Shown here: positions 12,318 to 22,723 of the stretch, piece after piece
Layout of the letters: every line of letters starts with the position of its first letter
How positions within the stretch are numbered: position 1 is the stretch's first letter
NCBI GenBank assembly: GCA_016858145.1
Contig: JAEHOE010000134.1
Span: 124,001 to 188,000, forward strand
DNA length: 64,000 nucleotides
Direction of reading: 5' to 3'
Origin: Edaphochlamys debaryana
Taxonomy: Eukaryota; Chlorophyta; Chlorophyceae; Chlamydomonadales
Program-made: the position numbers and the translations under genes
Notes under the pieces: model-generated
The model's input: only the letters and a program-made list of their open reading frames with translations
Told to the model about the DNA's origin: nothing
The model's database searches: none

Positions 12318-15300
12318 ATGCGTGTCGACCCGGTCCAGGCCATCGGCCGCATTGTGCGCCGCTACCCATCGACTGTCATCATTCCCCTCATTGTACTGGG
12401 CCTTGTGTGGGGCCTTGGTATATGGGGAGTGGAGCGGGTGGCAAAGATGGAGGAGGACAGCGCCCGGGTAAGCCTTGCTGGCTCGTGGGGGCGCCGTGGC
12501 CGTTATGCGGGGACACATGAGACGGGCCGTATCCTGCGTACGCACACACGTTTATGGCAGGACGCAAATGGGAAGGCGCGTGTCAGCAGCTCGGGCCAGG
12601 GCAGGCCGCCGGGGCGGGATGTTTGCAGCGCACACGGTCTCGGGGCAGCGCTGAAAGCCGGTGCCGGTACCGTATGTATGTATGTGTCCCCCGCAACGAT
12701 GCTGTCCCCGTACCTAGCCGTGATGCGCCCTTCACTCAGACCCCTTCTGGCTGCCCCTCATGGAACCCGCTGACAGGCACAAGCAGCTGCGAGTGCCTTG
12801 GCCACCGCGCTGTGGTGCGTCCTGGGCGTAGCGTTGTCGGACCTTGCAGTGTGCACTTGCCGCCCCATTCAACGCTTCCTGCCATCGCCTGCGGCACTCA
12901 CGGCGTACTGATGCAAACCCCGTCACCGACGACGCCACGCCCGTTTTGGCCCTTGCAGGTACCAGGTGCAGCTGACGGGGGCCAGCGCCTCTGTACGGCT
13001 GATGGGCGCCTTCGTAGGTGAGGGCAGCTGTGCTCCGGCTTGAACGTTGCGGCATAGGGCACAATGGCTAGCGAGCCGTACCGCTCAGCGTCTGCTCCTT
13101 GTGCACTCGGTCGTACGTGGTGGACCTGCTCGGTAGACCCACGCCCCCTCCCCTCCGCTGACGCGCAGAGTACGAGCCGCAGTACGACGCGGTGGCGCGG
13201 CTCTTCAACTCCACGGCGCCCGTGCTCTTGCAGCAGGCAGGTCACTTCCCGGCGGGCGATCCTGCTGCGGTATCGCTGCGGCTGCGCTTGCCGATGGCGC
13301 CTGGTCCCCGCTACAGCCCCGAGCGGGGGCCAGCGCGGGTGGCGTGCGAGGGTCCTAGGGCGAGAGCATGCTGCAGAGCACCTGCCGCGCACGGCCCCCG
13401 GGTCTGGCGCCTGTCTCTCCGACGCGGTCGGGGCTGTGCCGTGCTCCCCTGCCCCCATGCTGCAGGCTCCGCCGGGGATCACGAAGCAGCTCGAGTACAT
13501 TCCCAACGGCGTGCTGCGGCAGATGTACCCCGTTAACACCTCCAACGGGGGCGAGCTGGGGTTCGACCTGTTCGCAGGTGCGGGGGCACAAGAGCACGCC
13601 ACGCGGTCAGAGCTGCCTCAGCGCAGGGCCCTTGGGTCCATGCTATGGTCGCCCGTGTCAGTGCACTCGCTCCCAAATCTGGGTGCCTCGCATGGGGCGC
13701 ACCCTGCGCGCGGCCGCACTGCTCACTGCCTCCTCATACTGACCTTAACCCCTCACTGTGACCCGCCCTCAACCCCTCACCATGTTGCTAGGGCGCAACA
13801 AGGACTTTGCGGTCAGGGCTGTGGCAGCGCGCAACCTGTCGCTCGTGGGGCCCACGCAGGTGGGCACTGGCGGGGGCAGGGTCATGACATGTGCCTGCGC
13901 CATGCAGGAGGGCGCGCCAGGCAACTGTGCGCTTGGGTGCGGGGTTACCAGGCGAGGCGAAGCTAGTCGTTTGGAGTCCAGTACCTTTGGCGACTCAGCT
14001 CTGGGACACCTGTTTGGAGGCCACAGCTGGTTAACAACCAGCCTTGTCTGCCCGACCCATTTCACCGCCACTGCAGTTCTACGAGGGTGGATATGGTGCG
14101 TTGGCTGTGTGCTGGGTGGGGTTCGGGCTCGGCGGGTGTCAACTGGCATGGGCGGGTGCCGGCGGTATCGTGCTGGCTGACGGGGTGCCCCACTCGTTGG
14201 GTACCGGGTTTGGGTCCATGGGTGGGAAAGCACGTGCCTCATGCGTTGGTGGCATTCCGGCCCGGCGCCCTCCCACACAGGCGTCATTCTGCGCTGGCCC
14301 ATCTTCATCCGTGGAGTGGACGCCAGCGAGACCTTCGGCCTGCCCGACCCGCTCAACCCCTTCTGCGGGGCTGCGTGCGCGTACGACCCCGCCACACGGA
14401 CCAAGTTCTGGGGCTTCGTGAGTGGGGTCTGCGGCCAGTCGGGACGGGACGGGGCCAGCAGAGGAGAGCTGAGCTCGGCTGCTGAGGGCTGTGCCCTTAC
14501 AGTCCCCGGGCGCGTGCTGCCAAGTGCTCCTGCCTGGCGGCTGCTGGCTCTTGAGCGAGCGTGCCCTTGCGCTGCTCGCTCCCCCCTGGCCCCAACGCAG
14601 GCGTCGGCCGTGATCGACCTGGACGAACTCCACAACTCCTCGGACTCGCGGACGCGCATGCTGGTAGCGGATGGGTACCGCTTCGAAGTGATTGCCACTG
14701 GCCCGGTGGCTACGCAATCGGTGGTGTTCGCCAGGTGGGGTCCAGCGACTCGGCGTGGCGTGGAGGCAGGGGTTTTGGTGGGTTGCCGGCGCTGCTGTGC
14801 AGGGTATGGGCACGGGGCCAGACAGCTGCGCATCGGCTGGCGGGCCGGGGGATGCGGGTCTGACTGAGGTGTTGCGGCCGTCCACCATAGCTGTCTGCCA
14901 CGCTCGCTTGACGAGACACGAGGAGGGGAGTTTGTTGTGGGTCTGGGGATGTCGGACACGGTCATGACAGCACCTGTGTGCCGTTTCGCAGTTCGACGCT
15001 TCCCGAGGACCCAGTGGAGGCCGTTGCCCACCTGCCCAATGCGGAGGTGCGTACGCATGTGGGAGGCGCGCGGAAGAGCGAGGACGGCAGCAGTCGCCAT
15101 GGAGGGCAAGGGAGCTGTGCGGAAGATCACCCGACAAACGGCATGCTGGCTCCCATGGGTCGCTCACACGCCTGCACGCCTTCTCCTTGCTCTGCCCCAC
15201 AGTGGGTGGTCCGCGTGTCGCCGAATGACGGCTGGTCCTCGCCCGCCTACCCGGGCCTCCTGACGGTGGTCATTGTGGGCGGATTCGTGCTGGCGGTCCT

Positions 15301-18300
15301 CATCTTCACAGTGCTGGTGTCCAGGTGGGTGGGTGCAGTAGAGCAGGGCGGCCAGCCCAGGCCTTGCTTGCTCGCAGTTCTGGCCGGCAGAGCAGGCGTG
15401 CCGTCTTGCACTGTGCTGCTTGCCATGTTTGGACACGCTCAATCTCTGTCCCCCGTCTTTGTGCTTCAACTTTTCGACTTCACCGGCTGGTCGGGTTTTG
15501 TTGCCCCTGCGCCCCGCAGGAAGAAGCACCAGCTGCTCCTCGAGGCGCTCCTGCCCAAGGCCCTCTTGAGGGACCTCAACAACAACGACCCCACGCGCAT
15601 CGGCCCGCGCATCATCCAGACGGGTACGCAGACTTCCACGTCGCTACAAACAGGACTGCACGGCTGCACACCCTGTGCTCTGTGCCCCATCAGGCGCCCA
15701 GTCCCGTGCCACCTTCCATGGCTTTAAATGAAGCACCTCCCCTTCACACCCACACCTGCACACCCATTCATGGTTGCCTCCCGCAGAGACCACGGCTGAC
15801 CTCATCCTCACGGTGCTCAGCCAGCTGCTGGAGGGCGTGCTGCCGGATGTGCGGGACGTGGTTTTTGCGCGGCAGGCCATCCTCAAATCGCACAACATCT
15901 ACCAGCCCATGCACCTGGGGCATGACCTGCGCCAAGCCAACCTGGACGTGAGTTCTTAGGCTCACCACCGGGGTTGACTCAGGGTTGCTGCACGCTGGTG
16001 GGGGCCTTGGTACCAGCTCCCTGGATGCCGCGCATACCCCTGCTTCTGCTCCGTAGCAGCACTCATGGAGGCCTGGCCTTGGTAGACCCCTTGCTTCTCC
16101 TGGGTGCCAAACATGCTCCCTTATGCGCCCGTCGTCCCGCCTTGTCCACAGAATGAGGTGGCCCGCGCGCTGATGCACCAGCTGGGCACGAGCAGCTCGG
16201 CGCACTCCCTGCACTCGGGCATGGAGGGGGACGATGGACTTGACGGCATGGGCTCCGAAGACACGCATGGAGCGGGGTGCACGCAGTCACCGCGTGGCTC
16301 CACCGCAAGCCACACCGGTAGCGACTGGGGCGGGATGGCCAAGGCGCTCACCCTGATCCTGGCGCCGCAGCTGCCCACCTGGCCCGATGCGCCAGCGACC
16401 GCTGGGGTCGCTACCGCCCTTGAGCCGGACACTTCGGACGTGCCCGTTGCCGGCGTTGTGGCGATAACCCGCGGCACGGGCCACGGCCTTCGCGAGGCGG
16501 TCGCCGAGTTGCCGACATCGGGGTCAATGAGCGTGGGCCCCACGGGTTCATCGTCCCAGGGCGTCATTGCACGCGCGATGAGCTTCTTCAAGGAGAGCGC
16601 AGTTGCAGCGACATCCCGGCGCGGCAGCATAGAGCTTACGGGTGCCGAGCGCTCGCCGCGCGTGTCCCTGGCGCCCGGCGGCATGCTGCCCGGGGCTTCT
16701 GGCGAGAAGTCGCCAACTGCATCGCCGGCGCGCATGCGGGTCGCGTCACGGCGAATGAGCCTGGTGTTCCCCGATGCAGCTGCGGCAGCCGCCATTGCTG
16801 AGGGGCCGGAAGGCACTGAGGCGGGAGACCTACCAGAACCCACCGCTGCCCTGGCGGGTCGTCTGTCGGGTGGCGGCGAGCTGCCGCAGTGCGCTCCCAA
16901 GGCCCGGCGACCGCCACGCAAGGTCGTGAGCGCGGCCAGCCTTGCGGGCTCGGGTGGCCGCAGCTACACGTACACCCGGCGCAAGAGTCTTCTGCATGCG
17001 ACCACGAACGCCCAGGACCTGCCTCCAAAGTCCGCGAGTGCGAAGGATACCGCCGCAGCGGATGACGACAAGGACGACGAGCCGCTGCAGAGCCAGCGCT
17101 CGCGCCTTGCTGGGCAGGAGGGGAGTACACAAGGACCGTCGTCTGCAGTTCATGCGGCCGTGGCAAGCGTGGGCGGCATGCCTGTGCCCATGCCGGGCCC
17201 GGCCATGCTGCAGGGCTACTCCCGGCGCAGCATGAGCTTGATGGCGGGTGCGGGCGGCAAGCTGCAGCCAGTGGCTCCGTCGCCGCCGCCTCCGGCCCTC
17301 ATTGAGGAGGTAAGAGGGCAGGTAGTGAATGGGCAGAGGGACGTGCTTGTCACTGGCCCTGTGCTCAATCCCTTGTGTAACGCCTAATGTGCTGGCTGGC
17401 TCCTACGCATTCCGCTCCTGACAGGTGGAGAAGATGCTCGCGGGGGTAGACTCGTGGACGTTCGACATGTGGCACTTCAAGGAGGTGACCCAGGGGCACG
17501 CGCTGTCCGCGCTTGGGTTCTACCTGTTCCAGCGCTCGGGCCTACTGCGGCGCTACAAGATCAAGCCACCCATGATGGCGAGGTGGGTGCTGGACGCAAC
17601 CTGCCCCCACGTAACTGCCCGTGAAGGGCGCCAGCCCTTGACTGCGCCCTTGCAGAGCTGCGGCCTCCTGACCTTATCACTATCCATTGCTTGGATACAG
17701 GGCGTCCCCTCGCTCCCCTCTCCGTTTAATGCCTCACCTTGCTGTTACCACCCATCCCCGCGCAGGCTGCTCCGACACATTGAGGCGGGGTACCAGGACA
17801 ATGCGTACCACAATGCCACACACGCAGCGGACGTGCTCCAGACCCTCCACGTCATCATCCACGGGGCACAGCTGCACGTGCACTACCTGGACTCTCTGGG
17901 GCTGCTGGCGGCCTACTGGGCGGCGGTGAGGACCGAAGGAAAGCCTTGTCTGATGCCCTGCTTGTGACGACACGTTTCCTGAACTGAACTCTTGCCACCC
18001 CTTGCCGTCCCTGCCCCCAGATTGTTCACGACTACGGCCACCCGGGCCTCACCAACGACTTCCTCATCAACACCGCCGACCCGCTGGCGGTGCGATACAA
18101 CGACCGATCGCCGCTGGAGAACCACCACGCGGCGGCCTCCTTCAGTGCTATGCGACGACCAGAGCTGGACTTCACGGCATCCCTCTCCAAATCTGAGAAG
18201 GCCGCCTTCAGGAAGCAGGCAAGCTGATAGAATGGGCAGAGATGGTCGCGCCACCTGAATCAAACCTGTGTGCCCGGCCTAAGCAGCCCTTCCCATCCTT

Positions 18301-19370
18301 CCAACCAGGTCATTGACATGATCCTGGCCACCGACATGAAGCAGCACTTCTCCCTCATCTCCCAGTTCAACACGGTGCACCGACTGGCGGCGTTCAGTGC
18401 AGGGCCGGTGGAGGCAACGGTCCCAAGCGCACGGAACATGACGACCAGCGGGCCACAGGTGTACCTGTCGGATGCGGGGCGCGTGTCTGCCAGCAACATT
18501 GAGCTGCAGGTCGCGGCACCTCAGCCCGTGGACGAGAACGAGAAGCTGCTGAGCCTGCAGCTGGCCATGAAGGCGGCAGACCTGGGCCACTTGGGCGAGC
18601 AGCTGGAGGTGCACAAGAAGTGAGTGGGCGGGGGTGTGCTTGCTGCGGGTGACCGCGCTTGTCGGGTTGATGTGATGACTTGGGAGCTGGCAGGGGTTCC
18701 GAGGTGCCGAAGCGTGGGCAATGGCGCGCTTGATTGAAACCCTCCTTCTCTGCTGCACTCCTGACCAGGTGGCTTGCCGGCCTGGAGGAGGAGTTCTTCC
18801 GGCAAGGCGACAAGGAGAAGGCGCTGGGGCTGCCCATCAGCCCGCTATTCGACCGGGCCAAGCAGGGCGTCAGCAAGAGCCAGGTGCGTGAGCGTTTGGG
18901 GCGCGGCTGGCAGCACTGATCTAAACAGCACCTCTGGAGGGCCCACACGTTCGCTCACCCCTGCCTGCCCCCTTGCATACCCCCCCGGCAACCTCCCCAG
19001 GTGGGGTTTTATGACTTCGTGGCGCTCCCGCTGGTGCACGCGCTGACGAGCCGCTTCCCGGGCGCCCAGCCGCTCATGCGCACCTTCGTCAGCAACTACA
19101 ACCAGTGAGCTTGAGCCGGGGGTCTCAGCTGCGGTTGCGACCCAAGCCCTTCTGCCCCGCTGTACCGGTAGCCTGCCCTTTCCTTGCGACGTTCCCTGGG
19201 CGAATAGGATTAGCAACATCGGCGCTGCATCCCTCAATGTTCAGAACCCTTTTCACGTCTCGGCTTGACATCAGCGCTTCCACCATTCCCGCAGCTGGCG
19301 GGGGGTCGAGGGCCAGCCGCCCATCTCCATGCCCACCCCGGTCATCAAGGACGTGGTAGGAGAAGTGTAA
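12318..19370 (+). CDS. Receptor-type cyclic-nucleotide phosphodiesterase (CHASE-like ectodomain + class I PDE), copy 2
   Basis: Tandem paralog of the preceding gene with the same layout, 1,168 residues. TM1 is at about 19-38 with only a short cytosolic N-terminus. The CHASE-like ectodomain (51-290) contains IPNGVLRQMY, GFDLFAG and CGAACAYDPATRTKFWG. TM2 is at about 297-318, then helix HQLLLEALLP. A 475-residue linker carries SRRGSI, SRRMSL, RRKSLL and SRRSMSL. The PDE domain is at 796-1143 (YHNATHAADV, HDYGHPGLTN, KAADLGHLG, SQVGFYDF). Two introns need GC donors, at 13237 and 18219; the latter replaces a GT used by copy 1. Exons: 12318-12467, 12777-12814, 12959-13017, 13169-13236, 13466-13577, 13792-13859, 14077-14095, 14281-14417, 14601-14734, 14992-15046, 15203-15324, 15520-15623, 15787-15947, 16152-17309, 17425-17582, 17766-17925, 18021-18218, 18309-18619, 18769-18883, 19001-19104, 19295-19370. 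The start is the first in-frame ATG. Confidence 0.88.
13237..13465 (+). other. Predicted GC-AG intron in PDE 2 (ectodomain)
   Basis: The exon ending LLQQ is followed by GCAGGT, and the next exon resumes in phase 0 at 13466 with APPGITKQL. The GT three bases further in would break the frame. The position aligns with a regular GT intron (3330-3432) in the tandem paralog. Non-canonical GC donor is therefore the simplest model. Confidence 0.6.
18219..18308 (+). other. Predicted GC-AG intron in PDE 2 (catalytic domain)
   Basis: The exon ends ...AGGAAGCAG followed by GCAAGC. The paralog has the same exon end followed by GTAACT at 8473, and both exons are exactly 198 bases. The acceptor is at 18306-18308. 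A single T-to-C change has turned a GT donor into a GC donor, with AG|GC..AG still well matched to the known minor class. Confidence 0.85.
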
Positions 19371-22300
19371 TCTGCGCGAGACCCCGGCGGCCGCACGCCT
19401 CCTGCATGGTGGGGCCAGGATGGAGTGGAGCAGGCGGGAGCCCGTGGCGTCAGCACCGCCGCGTTGTCGGACTGCAGGGCCATGAGGTGGAGTTGAGACC
19501 TGCCGTTCTGGCAAACTTCGTTCACAAGCCCTGAGCAGCAGACGGCCTTGTTATGGCCCGCTCACTTGATGTAGTAATAGATGTGCTCATGGTAACGATG
19601 TGTGGCGTAATGGTCTTTGTGGATACTGCTGTGGGACGTGGGGCGCAGTGCCTGGCCAGGGTTTTGTACGCGACTCAAGACTGGTCCACCACACGTTTCC
19701 GTGGGGACACCCACTGTGGGGTTTGGTGAGGGGTGCTTTCGCCGTGGGTCAGGCTGCGTGCAATGAAGTATGAGTAAGTTTCAATGACCAAGTAGCGGGG
19801 TACACGGCCGTTTCAGGCTAGCTGAGTAAGCAGCCTAGTTGGTTTGCGTCAAGGCTTGCTGTCGGGCCCTATTCCTTGACGGCGCGCCTGGCGATGTTAG
19901 TACCTGAGCGTTGCTAGGGGCATGGAAGAGAGCCGGCCTTCTGATGGTGTCCGATCATGGCCTCCGTGGACGAGTAGTATGCAAATGTCCATCCCTTTCG
20001 CTGTTCGAAATTCCTCCAGTAGAGTAAAGTATAGGTGCTCGGCGAGGAGCCTCTGCTGAACGATTCTCAGCGGGCACCGTGTTTCAGCAGACATGTTGTG
20101 CCTGGGCTGGGGCACACCTGATGGCCTCAGCGAGGCTATAAAGTTCGGCAACCTGAGCTGAGGATTTGCTTGACACACCTGCATGGGGCCTGGATGCCGT
20201 GACGGTTTTTGGTGTGGGCTTTGCTTGGCTAGTGAGGGAGTGCCCACCAGGCGCTGGCTGTGTGGAATGTGACACCGCTCTAAACTTTTTGGGGCGAGCT
20301 TGCTCAAGCTCTGGTTCTTTGCTGCGCGCCCAGGTCTCAAGGGCGTTCCGAATGCAAAACGTTATGAGGTGTTGCCAATGTTTTTGGGCTGAGCCCCCGC
20401 CGTCAGGCTCTCGGGGGGGCGAAGCCCTGAGGAGGACAGACACCCTTGTTGGCAGTCCATTAGCATTAGCATTAGCTGCGTGCGCATGCGTTCGTTCTCC
20501 TTCTTCCCTTCGTATCTGGAACCTTTGTGGCAGCAAAACTGACTGAAGTTGGTCAGTCCTCAACGGATGCCCTTTGCCCGCGACAACGTGAAAAGCCATT
20601 GCGCCCCTGCGGTCAGGGAGACACATCCAGGCCTGTGAGCATGAGCCATGGGCTGCGATGCCACGCTTACGACTGTGCTGTGTTGCCGCTGTGTTTTGTC
20701 TCACGCATTGGTACGGTAACCGCAAGGGTTCATGGGCATACAGCCATGCACAGCATGTGTGGCCCGACCCTACCTTGGACTGTGGGCGGCAGCAAGGCGA
20801 ATCTGGCCGTTCTCGTTTCCCACGAGGAACGAGTCTTGAAGAATTGATGCGCGAATGTGTGAGCCATGCCATCGATGGGGGCCTGCTGTGTGGGTTATGG
20901 AAGGTGGCACTTCCGGGCAGGCAGGGGGTGTTCTGCTCCAGCGTGAGTGTTCTGCTACAGCGCCTCACGGCTTGGGCGGAGGGTTTTAAGGCCAGCTCGG
21001 CTGACTCGGCTCGCCCTGCTTAAAGCGGGCCGGGGGTCGCACGTCTTGCTTATGGCGTTGCGACCCTGTCGAAGTATGGATGGGGTCAGGCTGTGGACAT
21101 GCGCAGATAGCATCACCCACTTCATACATGTTGCTTGCCCTGCATGTAACGGTCAGATCATGATGTCTACGGCAGCCATCTGATTCTACTCAGGCTTTGT
21201 GGACTGCCGGTAACGAGATGCTGCACGTGGGAAGCAATGTCAAGGACGACGGGGCTGGGAACTGGGGCGTGGGTCCCCAGGGTCGGGGCTTCCACCAGTT
21301 CCACGCCTTCCATTGGCTTCGCAGAACCCATGGAACCGCGGAACTTCATTGGGGCGGACAGCCGGACACCATGGCACGGCCGGGCATCGCCGATAGTACG
21401 ATTACATCTGGTGGCGGCAAGGGCCGGGGTCCCAGCCATCAGCACCTGGCCCGTTCTGGGTACAGACCACACGTATCTAGGTGACAGAGGTGCACGGGAC
21501 GTCATGCATCGATATGGCTTGATTGGGCCGGGCCTCACGAGACGCCCGCACGGCAGACATCCGCGCGGGTCCTGGGTCCGCGATACACTGGCACGGCCTT
21601 TGTGCGCAATGAATGTCCACGCGCGCGATATCAGCCTTCTTGCAATCTGCAATCTGCTGCCCCCTACTGGGTCCTGGCTCGCCACGGAACATCAACCGCC
21701 TCGGCCTGCGCCCCTGCCTCACCATGCAGCTCACTAGCGCGTCATTAGCTGCCCGTGCGTACCCAAGAGCCGGGACTGACCAAGCAGCGTCGCCACGACT
21801 GCAGCCAATCGTTCATACGCGCACCTCCCCCCATATGAATAACTCCAGAGCGCATACAGCACGTGTGCTGAAGTGCAACGCCCAAGCCGCTAAGCAAAGC
21901 GATAGAAAGGTATACAAGCACTATTGTAAATAAGTCCTAGTGAGATGCCGTAGCCACTCTGCCTCTCAATCCTGTCAGCACTCCAGTGCGCGGAGTCGTA
22001 CAATCAAAGCCTACACCGTCCCGTCCAGTCCAACCCCTCAGCTCTCAATCCACTGCGACAGTGCGACTGGCACACATGTATGCAAGGGCGCGGGGCCTCC
22101 TGAAAGCCCACAAGGAATACATCCACATCCAGGCCCTTTCAAGGGTGCGCCCGGGCCTGGCCCGAGCCCTCTCCCCTTCACCTTCATGTCAAGCCCCCAA
22201 TAAAGCCTCCACCATTGGCCTGTAAGGAGCGGCGTGTGAATGAGTTATGAAGCTGTACTAAAGACTGTGTGTTCTGCTCGATGTGACATGTGACGGACAA

Positions 22301-22723
22301 GCACCTTCGCAAAGAGTACGCCGTAACAGATCGACTTTGGTTACTCCCTGCGGCGCTTCAAATGTGCACCAGAAGCGCAAAAGAAACCACATAGAACGGG
22401 AAGAATGCAAGCACGTCGCAGTTATGAAGGTTTCGCAGCAAGGCTGATAATCTTGCTCCAAGACGAGCCTTGAAAGAGGGACGCGTAGACCGGGGATTAA
22501 ATTGCTCGATGTCCGTTTAGGACAAATGCAAAATCGGGCCCCGCCAACAAACACGTCCATTCCAGCGTTGTTGAAGCCCAATAAAACGGGATCGTAAATA
22601 TTCATGTCATGGCGGTCACACACACAGCACGGTAGAACCGCGCAAAAGTTACCGAACAGAGGATGCCCCAGAGCGTACGTCAGACCAACCGGACCTTATG
22701 CAGGGCCATCGTCTTATCAGGCG
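19371..22723. other. Intergenic between convergent PDE 2 and guanylyl cyclase genes
   Basis: About 3.35 kb, distinctly less GC-rich and with no recognisable exon. The longest open frame (20968-20084, minus, about 294 codons) has no start context, splice partners or motif and is probably fortuitous. A short inverted-repeat-like patch, GGGGGGCGAAGCCC, lies near 20416-20429 and might be a transposon relic. TGTAA, the usual green-algal polyadenylation signal, occurs on the plus strand near 21145, 21925 and 22222, so an unannotated plus-strand transcript is possible. Both flanking genes end toward this stretch. Confidence 0.35.

Noticed and set aside
2488..19370. Reading the two PDE loci as one very large gene
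   Set aside because: Copy 1 has its own terminal exon and TAA at 9928-9930, and copy 2 has its own N-terminus and TM1 at 12318 onward.
20380..20470. Transposon terminus near GGGGGGCGAAGCCC
   Set aside because: Only a short inverted-repeat-like patch is visible; no terminal repeats, target-site duplication or transposase frame.
20084..20968. 294-codon minus-strand frame in the PDE 2 / guanylyl cyclase interval
   Set aside because: No recognisable domain, no splice-linked exons, uneven composition; probably chance.
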